A stretch of DNA of 53,520 nt from DATCDE01 sp038252405. Its GTDB lineage: Bacteria; Actinomycetota; Actinomycetes; Prado026. The translations under genes and the position numbers were made by a program. A model generated the notes under the pieces. That model worked only from the letters and a program-made list of their open reading frames with translations, was not told the origin of the DNA and did no database searches. The stretch is from the NCBI GenBank assembly GCA_038252405.1, contig JBBSAJ010000016.1, positions 1-53,520 on the forward strand. Direction: 5' to 3'. Shown in pieces: positions 27,665-36,463 of this stretch (its first letter is position 1; each line of letters begins with the position of its first letter).

Positions 27665-28855
27665 ATGTCTGACGTGCTGAGCCGGCTGCGCGCGGAGCTC
27701 ACCGAGCGCCTGGACGAGATGCGGGCCACCGGGGTGTGGAAGCCCGAGCGGGTGCTCAGCTCGCCGCAGGGCACCCACGTCCGCGACGCCGACGGCCGGG
27801 AGATCCTCAACTTCTGCGCCAACAACTACCTTGGCCTGGCCGACCACCCGGACCTGGTCGCCGCGGCCCGCGACGCGGTGGACCGTTGGGGCTTCGGGAT
27901 GGCCTCGGTGCGGTTCATCTGCGGCACCCAGACCATCCACCGGGAGCTGGAGGACCGGCTCAGCGAGTTCCTCGGCACCGAGGACACGATCTTGTTCGGC
28001 TCCTGCTTCGACGCCAACGGCGGGGTGTTCGAGGCACTGCTGGACGAGCGGGACGCCGTCATCTCGGACGCCCTCAACCACGCCTCGCTCATCGACGGCA
28101 TCCGGCTGAGCAAGGCGCAGCGGCTGCGCTACGCCAACCGGGACATGGCCGAGCTCGAGCAGCGGCTGGCCGAGTCCGCGGGCGCCCGCTACCGGCTCGT
28201 CGTCACCGACGGCGTGTTCTCGATGGACGGCTACCACGCCCCGCTCGACCGGATCTGCGCGCTGGCCGACCGGTACGATGCGCTGGTCCTCGTCGACGAC
28301 TCGCACGCGGTCGGCGTGGTCGGGCCCACCGGCCGCGGCACCCCCGAGCTGTTCGGGGTGACCGACCGGGTGGACATCGTCACCGGCACGCTCGGCAAGG
28401 CCCTCGGGGGGGCCAGCGGCGGCTACGTCAGCGGCCGCCGCGAGATCGTCCAGCTGCTCAAACAGCGGGCCCGGCCGTACCTGTTCTCCAACTCGGTGGC
28501 CCCGGCGATCGTGGCGACGTCCCTCACGGTGCTCGACCTGCTGTCGTCGTCGGCCGACCTGCGCACCCGGGTGCACGCGAACGCGGCCCGGTTCCGGGCC
28601 GGCATGGAGGCGGCCGGCTTCGACCTGCTGCCGGGCGAGCACCCGATCGTGCCGGTCATGTTCGGCGACGCGCTGGTGGCCAGCCGGATGGCCGAGCGGC
28701 TGTTCGCGGACGGCGTCTACGCGGTGGCCTTCTCGTTCCCCGTGGTGCCCAAGGGCCAGGCCCGGATCCGGGTCCAGCTGTCCGCCGCCCACTCCGCCGC
28801 GGATGTGGACGCCGCCGTCGACGCCTTCACCCGGGCCCGTCAGGCGACCGGGTAG
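27665..28855 (+). CDS. kbl: glycine C-acetyltransferase (2-amino-3-ketobutyrate CoA ligase)
   Basis: 396 residues, PLP-dependent alpha-oxoamine synthase family. It includes ILNFCANNYLGLADHP, SVRFICGTQTIHRELEDRLS, DDSHAVGVVGPTGRGT and the PLP-lysine motif TGTLGKALGGASGGYVSG. The start ATG has GGGGGAG upstream. It cleaves 2-amino-3-ketobutyrate with CoA to glycine and acetyl-CoA. With tdh it completes threonine catabolism to glycine. Confidence 0.96.
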   Translation: MSDVLSRLRAELTERLDEMRATGVWKPERVLSSPQGTHVRDADGREILNFCANNYLGLADHPDLVAAARDAVDRWGFGMASVRFICGTQTIHRELEDRLSEFLGTEDTILFGSCFDANGGVFEALLDERDAVISDALNHASLIDGIRLSKAQRLRYANRDMAELEQRLAESAGARYRLVVTDGVFSMDGYHAPLDRICALADRYDALVLVDDSHAVGVVGPTGRGTPELFGVTDRVDIVTGTLGKALGGASGGYVSGRREIVQLLKQRARPYLFSNSVAPAIVATSLTVLDLLSSSADLRTRVHANAARFRAGMEAAGFDLLPGEHPIVPVMFGDALVASRMAERLFADGVYAVAFSFPVVPKGQARIRVQLSAAHSAADVDAAVDAFTRARQATG

Positions 28856-28858
28856 CGG

Positions 28859-28906
28859 GTGTGACAGCCGGACGCCGTCCGTGGTGTCATGTGGGCTACG
28901 TCACAC
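28859..28906. promoter_or_regulatory. inverted repeat between kbl and the hydroxylase
   Basis: GTGTGAC (28859-28865) and GTCACAC (28900-28906) form a 7-bp perfect inverted repeat with a related GTGTCAT half at 28883. It could be an operator for the hydroxylase or a kbl terminator. No T-tract follows. Confidence 0.3.
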
Positions 28907-28967
28907 ACCCCGTGGCGGCACCGCACGGCCCCACGCACCGAGCCAGACGGCGACCCCGGAGGCGGCC

Positions 28968-29864
28968 ATGTTCGAGGAAGCGCAGCTGTACGCACCGGTG
29001 ACCCGCGGTGCCGACGGCACCGTCGAGGTCGAGCTCGGCGCCGACCACCCCGGCGTGGGCGACCCGGTCTACCGGGCCCGCCGCAACGCGATCGCCGGGC
29101 TCGCGCTGGAGTGGCGACCGGGCCAGCCGGTGCCGCACGCCGAGTACACCGCCGAGGAGCACGAGGTCTGGCGCACCGTCAGCGCTGAGCTGGCCGTCCT
29201 GCACCAGGACCTCGCCTGCCAGCAGTTCCGCGACGGGGCCGAGCGGCTGCGGCTGCCCACCGACCACATCCCGCAGCTCGACGAGGTCACCGCCGCGCTG
29301 CAGCCGCTCACCGGGTTCCGCTACGCGCCGGCCGCCGGGCTGGTGCCGCTGCTGCAGTTCTACGGGTCGCTCGATGACGGGGTGTTCCACTCCACGCAGT
29401 ACATCCGGCACCACTCGGTGCCGCTGTACACCCCCGAGCCGGACGTCATCCACGAGGTCGTCGGGCACGCCAGCTGCCTGGCCGACGACCGGTTCGCGGC
29501 GCTGTACCGCGCCGCCGGCCGCGCCGCCCGCCGGGTCGAGTCCCCTGACGCGCTCGAGTTCTTCTCCAAGGTGTTCTGGTTCTCCCTCGAGTTCGGCGTG
29601 CTGCGCGAGGGTGACGTCGTGCGCACCTACGGTGCCGGCCTGCTGTCTTCCTACGGCGAGATCCAGGAGTTCCGTGCGGCCGACCTGCGCCGCCTGGACG
29701 TCGGCCGGATGGGCCTGCAGACCTACGACATCACCCACTATCAGCCGATCCTGTTCTGCGCCGACTCCTTCGACCACGTCGAGGACGTCGTCGGTGGCTT
29801 CTTCGACACCGTGGACGACGACCTGGTCGCGCGGCTGACCCGTGAGACGGTCGCGACCGCCTGA
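28968..29864 (+). CDS. phhA: phenylalanine 4-monooxygenase (iron, pterin-dependent)
   Basis: 298 residues of the aromatic amino acid hydroxylase catalytic domain. Iron ligands are visible as His162 and His167 in IHEVVGHAS and Glu208 in FSLEFGV. DITHYQPILFCADSFDHVED follows near the end. There is no regulatory ACT domain, as usual in bacteria. It converts Phe to Tyr using tetrahydropterin and oxygen. ATG 28968 has CCGGAGG upstream; the frame extends to 28803 inside kbl without homology. It converges on the next gene with 3 bp between stops. Confidence 0.94.
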   Translation: MFEEAQLYAPVTRGADGTVEVELGADHPGVGDPVYRARRNAIAGLALEWRPGQPVPHAEYTAEEHEVWRTVSAELAVLHQDLACQQFRDGAERLRLPTDHIPQLDEVTAALQPLTGFRYAPAAGLVPLLQFYGSLDDGVFHSTQYIRHHSVPLYTPEPDVIHEVVGHASCLADDRFAALYRAAGRAARRVESPDALEFFSKVFWFSLEFGVLREGDVVRTYGAGLLSSYGEIQEFRAADLRRLDVGRMGLQTYDITHYQPILFCADSFDHVEDVVGGFFDTVDDDLVARLTRETVATA

Positions 29865-29867
29865 CGG

Positions 29868-30620
29868 TCAGCCGGTCCGCAGCGACCAGGCCCGCACGCC
29901 GCCCACGATCCCGGCGGTGTTGGGGACCACGACCACGTCGTCGCCCATCCGCTCGAGCTGCTCGGGCCGGATCCGCCGCGCGTTGCCGCCGCCCAGGTAG
30001 AGCCGGTCCCACCAGAACACCGGCCGCAGCGCGTCCACCACCCGGCGCACCCGGCGGGACCAGAACGCGTCCCCCAGGCGCCGCCGCTCGGGCTCCCCCA
30101 CGAACGTGTCGTACGACAGCCCCCAGCGCACCGGGGCCTGCGACAGCTCCAGGTGCGGCGCCAGCTGGCCGCCGTCGAACAGCGCGCAGCCCAGCCCGGT
30201 GCCCAGGGTCAGCACCAGCTCCAGACCGGTCCCGGCGACGACCCCCGCGCCGTGCACCTCCGCGTCGTTGAGCACCAGCGCGGGCAGGCCGAGCCCGGTC
30301 GCCAGCGCGCTCTGCGCGTCGAAGCCGGTCCACTGCTCGAGCAGGTCCGGGTCGAGCCGGGTCCGGGGCCCGCCCCGGTTGACGTAGTGCGGGGTCGCGA
30401 TGACCACGCCATGGCGGATCATGCCGGGGATGCCGATGGTCGCCCGGTCCGCGGCCGGCAGCCGCGCGGCCAGCTCGACGAGGGTGCGGACGAACAGCTC
30501 GGTCGGCAGCGGGTACGGCGTCGGCACCCGCAGTGGGTGGGCGTGCATCGTCCCGGCCTCGTCCAGGACGGAGGCCTTGATCCCGCCGCCACCGCAGTCG
30601 ATGGCCAGGGTCGAGGTCAC
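29868..30620 (-). CDS. ROK-family kinase, polyphosphate glucokinase-like
   Basis: 250 residues from GTG 30620. The N-terminal phosphate loop is AIDCGGGGIKASVLDEAG, then TIGIPGMIRHGVV, ALVLNDAEVHGAGVVAG (catalytic Asp in ND) and TLGTGLGCALFDGGQLAPHL. The short length and lack of the ROK zinc-Cys motif fit the actinobacterial polyphosphate/ATP glucokinase group. Specificity for polyphosphate is not provable here. The C-terminal part DRLYLGGGNARRI is intact. It is divergent from the MpaB-family gene. Confidence 0.8.
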   Translation of the reverse strand: MTSTLAIDCGGGGIKASVLDEAGTMHAHPLRVPTPYPLPTELFVRTLVELAARLPAADRATIGIPGMIRHGVVIATPHYVNRGGPRTRLDPDLLEQWTGFDAQSALATGLGLPALVLNDAEVHGAGVVAGTGLELVLTLGTGLGCALFDGGQLAPHLELSQAPVRWGLSYDTFVGEPERRRLGDAFWSRRVRRVVDALRPVFWWDRLYLGGGNARRIRPEQLERMGDDVVVVPNTAGIVGGVRAWSLRTG

Positions 30621-30667
30621 GCGGACAGTCTGCCGGGTCTCGGCGAGCGAGGTCGGCCGGTCGGCCG

Positions 30668-30673
30668 TACCGT
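30668..30673 (+). promoter_or_regulatory. -10 box of a leaderless MpaB-family gene promoter
   Basis: TACCGT is followed by 7 nt and ATG 30681. Confidence 0.5.
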
Positions 30674-30680
30674 CGAAGGC

Positions 30681-31580
30681 ATGAGCCTGCACCGCCTGGC
30701 CGTCGCCGCCGTCGAACCGGTGCGTGGCAGCGTGCGATCGCTGCTGTCCGGCGAGCCGGACGGCACGCCACCGTGGGTGCGGGCGATGGCCGCGGACGGC
30801 GACGCCGGCTGGTTCGGCCCCGGCTCCACCGTCTGGACGGTGCACCAGGATGCGGCCACCCTGGTCGGCGGCATCCGGGCCCTGCTGCTGCAGGCCCTGC
30901 ACCCGGTCGTGCTGGCCGGGTTCGACCAGCACTCCGGCTACCGGGAGGACCCGATCGGCCGGCTGCAGCGGACGGCGGCCTTCGTCACCCTGACGGCGTT
31001 CGGGACGACGGGCCAGGCGGAGGCTGCCTGCCGGGCGGTCGAGCGGGCCCACGAGCCGGTCCGTGGGGTAACCGAGGACGGTGTGCCCTACTCGGCGGCC
31101 GACCCTCGGCTGATGGCCTGGGTGCACCTCACCCTGGTCGACTCACTCGCCACCGCGGTGGAGGCCTACGGCCGCACCCGGTTCGACCGGGACGCCTACC
31201 TGGCCGAGACCGCCCGGATCGGCGAGCAGCTGGGTGCCGACCCGCTGCCGCGCAGCGCGCGGGACGTCGACGACCTGTACGCCGAGTTCCGCCCTGAGCT
31301 GGCGGCCACCGTCGCGACGGCCGAGGCGCACGCCTTCATCCTCGACCCGCCCCTGCCGGCGGCCACCCGGGCCGGCTACAAGCTGCTGGCCGCGGCGGCA
31401 GCAGCGACGCTGCCGCCCGACCTGGCGCCGCTCCTCACCGCGCGCCCGGTGCTGCCGTCGGCGCCGGCCCGGCTCGTGGGCACCCTCGCGACGAGGGCGC
31501 TCTCGACCGTCCTGGGACCCAGTCCCGCAGCGACCGCCGCCGCCAACAGGGTCACCCGCACCCCCCTCCCTTCCGCATGA
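30681..31580 (+). CDS. oxygenase MpaB family protein (DUF2236)
   Basis: 299 residues. Conserved family features: QALHPVVLAGFDQHSGYRED, DPIGRLQRTAAFVTLTAFG, DPRLMAWVHLTLVDS. Histidines in ALHP, DQHS and WVH are the expected heme ligand and active-site positions in the latex-clearing protein/MpaB group. Substrate unknown. The protein ends LPSA with GCA-TGA, where the TGA belongs to a family A repeat, so its original C-terminus may have been altered. Confidence 0.82.
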   Translation: MSLHRLAVAAVEPVRGSVRSLLSGEPDGTPPWVRAMAADGDAGWFGPGSTVWTVHQDAATLVGGIRALLLQALHPVVLAGFDQHSGYREDPIGRLQRTAAFVTLTAFGTTGQAEAACRAVERAHEPVRGVTEDGVPYSAADPRLMAWVHLTLVDSLATAVEAYGRTRFDRDAYLAETARIGEQLGADPLPRSARDVDDLYAEFRPELAATVATAEAHAFILDPPLPAATRAGYKLLAAAAAATLPPDLAPLLTARPVLPSAPARLVGTLATRALSTVLGPSPAATAAANRVTRTPLPSA

Positions 31581-31622
31581 AGGTGCCCCTCTGTGCGTAG
31601 GGCCGCACCTTCCTACCCTTCA
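31576..31622. repeat. family A palindromic element, degenerate copy
   Basis: CATGAAGGTGCCCCTCTGTG at the left matches the other copies except for one base. The right side (TACCCTTCAGG) is decayed. It provides the stop of the MpaB-family gene. The following bases to 31719 hold no gene I can support, only an ATG at 31673 with GAGGGGG upstream that opens antisense to glpD. Confidence 0.7.
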
Positions 31623-31719
31623 GGGCGGCGCGGACCTGCCATGCTGAACTGCCGCTCGAGGGGGTAGGCCGCATGGCCCGTCCGCCGGTGATCACCGTGA
31701 GTGGACGGACCACGCCGTC

Positions 31720-33321
31720 TCACGGAGCTTCCCGACCGCCAACAGCGATCGTGGACGACGAGGGCGTGGCGGTCAGCGCGCCGGCCGCCAGGTCCAGGGC
31801 GCGCCCGGCGACGGCGGCGGCAGCAGCGCGGTCGGCGGGGACCAGCCCGATGCGGGTCCGCCGGTCCAGCAGGTCGTCGGCGTCCAGCGCCCCCTCGTGG
31901 GTCGCCCCCCAGAGCAGCTCGGCCATCGTCGCCGGGACGCCGGCTGCGACCGGCGCCATCAGCTCCGCGTCAGCGAGTCCGGAGACCGCCCGCGCCGACT
32001 CCAGCACGGCCGCGGCCTCGGTCCCGTACCGGCGGACCAGCCGAGCGGGCGCCTCGAGCAGCGTGAGCTCCTCGCGGTCGGCGGCCCCGAGCAGCGGCAG
32101 CCGGCGGGTGCGGCACGGACCGACGGCCAGCCCGGCCGTGCGCACCGCGGTGTCGACGGCGTCCTGCGCCATCCGGCGGTACGTCGTGAGCTTCCCGCCC
32201 ACCACCGTGACCACCCCGGTCTCGGACACCAGCACCGCGTGCCGCCGGGACAGGTCAGCCGTGCGGCCGTCCGCCTCGAGCAGGGGGCGCAGGCCGGCGA
32301 ACGCGCCGACCACGTCGCTTCGGTGCACGGGGTGCTCGAACTCGGCGGCGACGACGTCGAGCAGGAACCCGATCTCCGCCTCGCTGGGCTCGGGGACGTC
32401 GGGGACGTCGCCGTCGACCGGCTCGTCGGTGAGCCCCAGGTAGACCAGGCCGTCCGGCTGCGGCAGCGCGAAGACGAACCGGTTCGTCTCCCCCGGGACG
32501 GGGACGGTCACCGCCACGGTGAGGCCGGGCAGGCTGGACCCGCGCAGCACCAGATGGGTGCCGCGCGACGGCCGCAGCACGACGTCCGGCACCAGGTCGC
32601 CGGCCCACACTCCGGCGGCGTTGACGACCGCCCTGGCCCGGATCTCGGCGGCGCGGCCGGTGAGCTCGTCGCGGACCGCAGCGCCCCGACCGTCGAGGTC
32701 GGTGACCCGGACCCGGGTGAGGATGCGCGCCCCGTGGGCTGCCGCCGTCCGGGCCAGCGCGACCACCAGGCGGGCGTCGTCCTCCAGCTGGCCGTCCCAG
32801 GAGAGCAGGCCGCCGCGCAGCCCCTCCCGCCGCAGCACCGGAGCCACCGCCAGGGTCTCGGTGCGGTTCAGCCGGCGCGGCAGCGGCAGCTCGTCGCGCG
32901 GCGTGAGCGCGCTGCGCCGCAGCAGGTCGCCGGCCAGCAGGCCGCTGCGCGTCAGTGCCGCCTGAGCGCGGCCGACCAGGGGGGTCAGCGGGACCAGCAT
33001 GGGCAGCGGCCGGGTGAGGTGCGGCGCCGTCCGGGTCATCAGGATGCCCCGCTCGACCGCGCTCTCGTGGGCCACTCCGACCTGGCCGTGGGCCAAGTAG
33101 CGCAGCCCGCCGTGCACCAGCTTCGAGCTCCATCGCGAGGTGCCGAAGGCCAGGTCGTGCGCGTCGACGGCGACGACGGACAGCCCGCGGGACGCCGCGT
33201 CCAGTGCCACCCCGGCGCCGGTGACCCCCAGCCCCACCACGAGCACGTCGACCAACCGACCGTCGGTGGCGTCGGCGAGGTCGCGCTCTCGACGGCGCGC
33301 GTCCAGCGCGGTGCCGCTCAT
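31720..33321 (-). CDS. glpD: FAD-dependent glycerol-3-phosphate dehydrogenase
   Basis: 533 residues. The FAD-binding start is VDVLVVGLGVTGAGVALDAA; FGTSRWSSKLVHGGLRYLAH, LVVNAAGVW-like RAVVNAAGVWAGDL and VVTVVGGKLTTYRRMAQDAV follow. It oxidises glycerol-3-phosphate to DHAP at the membrane, feeding electrons to quinone. It overlaps the TetR gene upstream by 4 bp. The order glpD-tetR/flavoprotein-DAG kinase matches M. tuberculosis Rv2249c (glpD1)-Rv2250c-Rv2251-Rv2252, as I remember that map. Confidence 0.94.
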   Translation of the reverse strand: MSGTALDARRRERDLADATDGRLVDVLVVGLGVTGAGVALDAASRGLSVVAVDAHDLAFGTSRWSSKLVHGGLRYLAHGQVGVAHESAVERGILMTRTAPHLTRPLPMLVPLTPLVGRAQAALTRSGLLAGDLLRRSALTPRDELPLPRRLNRTETLAVAPVLRREGLRGGLLSWDGQLEDDARLVVALARTAAAHGARILTRVRVTDLDGRGAAVRDELTGRAAEIRARAVVNAAGVWAGDLVPDVVLRPSRGTHLVLRGSSLPGLTVAVTVPVPGETNRFVFALPQPDGLVYLGLTDEPVDGDVPDVPEPSEAEIGFLLDVVAAEFEHPVHRSDVVGAFAGLRPLLEADGRTADLSRRHAVLVSETGVVTVVGGKLTTYRRMAQDAVDTAVRTAGLAVGPCRTRRLPLLGAADREELTLLEAPARLVRRYGTEAAAVLESARAVSGLADAELMAPVAAGVPATMAELLWGATHEGALDADDLLDRRTRIGLVPADRAAAAAVAGRALDLAAGALTATPSSSTIAVGGREAP

Positions 33322-33914
33322 GGCCGCAGGTACCGCTCGGTCAGGTGGCGCAGCTCGTCGTCGAACGCCGCGGTCGGGGGGCCGTCGACACCCGAGCCGT
33401 CAACCATCGTCTCGACCGAGAACGCGAAGCCGTGCGCGGCCAGCAGCAGCGAGCGGGCCAGCACGGTCGGGTCGCCGGCCCGGATCGAGCCGTCCTGCTG
33501 CCCGGCCCGGATGGCCGCCTCGAGCAGGGCGAGGATCGAGTCCTGGGTGCGTCCGCGCCGGTCCAGCACGTACGGCAGCAGCAGCTCGGGGTCGACGTGC
33601 ACGATCTTGCGGAACAGCTCGTTGTCGCGCAGCGCGGTGACCGTCGCGGTGACCGCGCCGGCCAGCCGGTCCAGCGACGAGGCGCTGGCGTCGAGGGCGG
33701 CGTCCTCGAGCACCCCGGACCACTCCTGGGTCATCAGGTCGGCCAACAGCGACTGCATGTCCGCCCAGCGGCGGTACAGGGTCATCCGGGAGACTCCGGC
33801 CCGGTGCGCGACATCGGTCAGCGTGGTGCGCCGCCAGCCCACCTCCAGGATGCAGTCCCGCGCGGCGAGCAGCACGGCGAGGTCCGGATCGGCGCTGTTA
33901 CGAAGTGACGCCAC
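33318..33914 (-). CDS. TetR family regulator of the glpD region
   Basis: 198 residues. The helix-turn-helix lies at about residues 15-55: ILEVGWRRTTLTDVAHRAGV, SRMTLYRRWADMQSLLADLM. The GTG start at 33914 has no ribosome site but lies 7 nt after TACAGT, inside a palindrome shared with the divergent flavoprotein promoter. Autoregulation and control of glpD and the flavoprotein are therefore likely (inference). It overlaps glpD by ATGA. Confidence 0.9.
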   Translation of the reverse strand: MASLRNSADPDLAVLLAARDCILEVGWRRTTLTDVAHRAGVSRMTLYRRWADMQSLLADLMTQEWSGVLEDAALDASASSLDRLAGAVTATVTALRDNELFRKIVHVDPELLLPYVLDRRGRTQDSILALLEAAIRAGQQDGSIRAGDPTVLARSLLLAAHGFAFSVETMVDGSGVDGPPTAAFDDELRHLTERYLRP

Positions 33915-33927
33915 ATGTCACACTGTA
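33899..33927. promoter_or_regulatory. TetR operator over the divergent tetR/flavoprotein promoters
   Basis: A 29-bp interrupted palindrome: TAC-N3-GTGAC (33899-33909), GCCACAT, GTCAC-N3-GTA (33917-33927). The minus-strand -10 TACAGT (33922-33927) lies in its right arm and the tetR GTG in its centre. Binding would block both directions. Confidence 0.65.
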
Positions 33928-33931
33928 GCGC

Positions 33932-35521
33932 GTGACGACCCTTGTGCACTGGGCCCGATGGGGTGACCCGGGGCTGGCCCAGCCCCTGCCCGAGTCCGCC
34001 CGCAGCCTGGTCGAGGCGGCGTTCGGCCCGCTGGCCGACCGCCCGACGGTCGACCTGGCCACGGTGCGTCTGCCCGAGCCCGCGCTCGCGCCGGAGCTGG
34101 TCGACGGGCTGCGCGCGCTGGTCGGCGCCGAGCACGTGCGCCTCGACCACGAGACCCGGGTGCGGCACACCCGGGGGAAGTCGACGTCGGACCTGCTGCG
34201 GATCCGGGCCGGGGACGGCAGCGACGCCCCCGACGCGGCGGTCCGGCCGGCCGGTCACGACCAGGTGGCGGCCGTCGTCGAGTGGTGCAGCCGGCACCGG
34301 GTCGCCCTGGTCCCGTTCGGCGGCGGGACGTCGGTCGTGGGCGGCCTGGCCGCCCGGCGCGACGGGTACGCCGGCGTGCTGGCGCTCGACCTGTCCCGGC
34401 TGGACCGGCTGGTCGCGCTCGACGCGGAGTCCGGGACGGCGGTGCTCGAGGCGGGCGTGCTCGGCCCGCGGGCCGAGGCGCTGCTCGGCGAGCACGGGTT
34501 CACCCTCGGCCACTTCCCGCAGTCCTTCGAGTACGCCTCCGTCGGCGGCTTCGCGGCGACCCGGTCGAGCGGGCAGTCGTCGTCGGGGTATGGCCGGTTC
34601 GACTCCCTGGTGCTCGGCCTGAAGGTGGCGACCCCGATCGGGACCTGGCAGCTGGGCCACGCCCCGGCCAGCGCCGCCGGCCCGGACCTGCGCCAGCTGG
34701 TGCTCGGCTCCGAGGGCGCCTTCGGGGTGATCACCGAGGTGACCCTTCGGGTCCGGCCGGTGCCGCCGGTCCGGGTCTACGAGGGCTGGCGGCTCGGGTC
34801 CTTCGCGGCCGGCGCGGCGGCCGTGCGCGACCTCGTGCAGGCAGGCGTCACGCCGACGGTGCTGCGGCTGTCGGACGAGATCGAGACGGCGGTCAACCTG
34901 TCCTCGCCGTCCGCCGTCGGTGGTGGCGGTGGTGGTGGCGGTTGCGTGCTCATCACCGGCTACGAGGGCGAGCCGGACGGCGTCGAGGCGCTGCGGGCGG
35001 CCACCGGCGCCCGGCTGGCGGCGCTCGGTGCGGACCCGCTGGGCGCGGGCCCGGGGACGGCGTGGGTGCACGGCCGCTTCGCCGGCCCGTACCTGCGGGA
35101 CTCCCTCCTCGACGTCGGCGTCCTGGTTGAGACCCTCGAGACCGCGACGTTCTGGTCGCAGCTGCTGCCGCTGTACGAGCGGGTGCGGACGGCGGTGGTG
35201 ACCGCGCTGGCCGAGCAGGGCGCGCCGTCGCTCGTGCTGGGCCACATCTCGCACGTGTACCCGACCGGCGCCTCGCTGTACTTCACCGTGGTGGCCAAGG
35301 AGCTGGCCGACCCGCTGGCCGAGTGGACGGTGGCGAAGACCGCGGCGTCCGAGGCGATCGTCGCCGCCGGTGCGACGATCACGCACCACCACGGTGTCGG
35401 GCGCGACCACCAGCCGTGGCTCGCACAGGAGATCGGACCGGTCGGCGTCGAGGTGCTGCGCGCCGTGAAACGGCGGATCGACCCCTCCGGCGTCCTCAAC
35501 CCCGGGATCCTGCTCCCATGA
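33932..35521 (+). CDS. FAD-binding oxidase, alkyl-DHAP synthase-like flavoprotein
   Basis: 529 residues. The PCMH-type FAD domain has RVALVPFGGGTSVVGGLAAR and the GHFPQSFEYASVGGFAATRS, SGQSSSGYGRFDSLVLGLK segments shared with alkyldihydroxyacetonephosphate synthases. The C-terminal THHHGVGRDHQPW matches the AGPS active-site histidines. A run of eight Gly (GGT/GGC repeat near 34920) sits in a loop. It may make an ether or modified DHAP lipid, or oxidise another hydroxyacid; sequence alone does not settle this. Start GTG 33932; it overlaps the DAG kinase by 4 bp. Confidence 0.85.
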   Translation: MTTLVHWARWGDPGLAQPLPESARSLVEAAFGPLADRPTVDLATVRLPEPALAPELVDGLRALVGAEHVRLDHETRVRHTRGKSTSDLLRIRAGDGSDAPDAAVRPAGHDQVAAVVEWCSRHRVALVPFGGGTSVVGGLAARRDGYAGVLALDLSRLDRLVALDAESGTAVLEAGVLGPRAEALLGEHGFTLGHFPQSFEYASVGGFAATRSSGQSSSGYGRFDSLVLGLKVATPIGTWQLGHAPASAAGPDLRQLVLGSEGAFGVITEVTLRVRPVPPVRVYEGWRLGSFAAGAAAVRDLVQAGVTPTVLRLSDEIETAVNLSSPSAVGGGGGGGGCVLITGYEGEPDGVEALRAATGARLAALGADPLGAGPGTAWVHGRFAGPYLRDSLLDVGVLVETLETATFWSQLLPLYERVRTAVVTALAEQGAPSLVLGHISHVYPTGASLYFTVVAKELADPLAEWTVAKTAASEAIVAAGATITHHHGVGRDHQPWLAQEIGPVGVEVLRAVKRRIDPSGVLNPGILLP

Positions 35522-36420
35522 GGTCCTTCCACCTGCTGGTGAACCCGCGGGCCGGGGGCGGTGCGGCCGGTGCGGCGGCCGTGCCCGTGGCCCGGCTGCT
35601 GCGCGAGGCGGGCGCGCGGGTCGAGGTCACCTACAGCTCCGGGCCGGTCGCGACCGCCGCGCTGGTCGAGCAGGTCGCCGCGCACGGCGACGTCGTCGTC
35701 GCTGTCGGCGGCGACGGCATGGTGGCCTCGATCGCCGGGGCCGTGGTCGCCGCGGGTGGCACGCTGGGTCTGGTGCCGAGCGGTCGCGGCAACGACTTCG
35801 CCCGCCAGCTCGGCCTCACGGCCCGGCCCGAGGAGGTCGCCGAGACCCTGCTGCACGCCACCCCCCGCGCGGTCGACGTGATCGACGTCGGCGGGCAGGT
35901 GGTCGTCGGCAGCGTCTACGTGGGGGTCGACTCGCTGGCCTCGGAGATCGTGAACAACGCCCGGCACGTTCCGCACCGGGTGCTGTACCCGTACGCGGCG
36001 GTCCGGGCCCTGGTGTCCTACCAGCCGACCACCTACCGGGTCGAGGTCGACGGCGTGGGGGCCGAGTACCGAGCGGCGACCGTGGTGGTGGCCAACTCCG
36101 GGTACTACGGCAACGGTATGCACATCGCCCCGGCGGCCACCCTGGCCGACGGGCTGCTCGACGTGGTGATCATCCAGCCGCGGTCGCGGCTGCGGCTGAT
36201 CAGCTGGCTGCCCAAGCTGTACGACGGGTCGCACGTGGACCTGGACGAGGTGCTGGTGCTCAGGGGGAGCAGCGTGACCCTGAGTGCGGCGACCCCGGCC
36301 ACGGCGTACGGCGACGGCGAGCGGGTGGCGCCGCTGCCGGTGACCGCCACGGTCCGCCCGGCCGCCCTGCAGGTCCTCGCCCGCCCCTCCGCCTCGTTGC
36401 AGGCTCCCGGGTCGCGATAG
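35518..36420 (+). CDS. diacylglycerol kinase family lipid kinase
   Basis: 300 residues. VNPRAGGGAAGAAAVPVARL at the start, VAVGGDGMVASIAGAVVAAG (GGDGT motif with Met for Thr) and GLVPSGRGNDFARQLGL are the DAGK catalytic-domain motifs. Its M. tuberculosis counterpart by context, Rv2252, phosphorylates diacylglycerol for PIM synthesis. The ATG overlaps the flavoprotein stop. The last residues LQAPGSR and the TAG stop are encoded by a family B palindrome, exactly like the end of RpiA at 50492. Confidence 0.9.
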   Translation: MRSFHLLVNPRAGGGAAGAAAVPVARLLREAGARVEVTYSSGPVATAALVEQVAAHGDVVVAVGGDGMVASIAGAVVAAGGTLGLVPSGRGNDFARQLGLTARPEEVAETLLHATPRAVDVIDVGGQVVVGSVYVGVDSLASEIVNNARHVPHRVLYPYAAVRALVSYQPTTYRVEVDGVGAEYRAATVVVANSGYYGNGMHIAPAATLADGLLDVVIIQPRSRLRLISWLPKLYDGSHVDLDEVLVLRGSSVTLSAATPATAYGDGERVAPLPVTATVRPAALQVLARPSASLQAPGSR

Positions 36421-36440
36421 CAGCCCCCCAGCCTGCAACG
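36395..36440. repeat. family B palindromic element forming the 3' end of the DAG kinase gene
   Basis: Arms CGTTGCAGGC (36395-36404) and GCCTGCAACG (36431-36440), core GGGTCGCGATAGCAGCCC. Read in frame, it encodes Leu-Gln-Ala-Pro-Gly-Ser-Arg and TAG. Confidence 0.82.
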
Positions 36441-36463
36441 ACGACGATGGGCGGGCCGGACGG

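Noticed and set aside
29855..29870. GACCG-CCTGA-CGGTC hairpin between the hydroxylase and glucokinase-like stops
   Set aside because: Only a 5-bp stem in GC-rich DNA; too weak to call a terminator.
31673..31760. ATG at 31673 with GAGGGGG upstream, on the plus strand
   Set aside because: The frame soon runs antisense through glpD and shows no recognisable domain; at most a remnant of a lost gene start.
34918..34944. GGT/GGC-rich microsatellite in the flavoprotein gene
   Set aside because: It is a short poly-Gly loop kept in frame, common in GC-rich genomes; noted in the gene entry but not a separate element.
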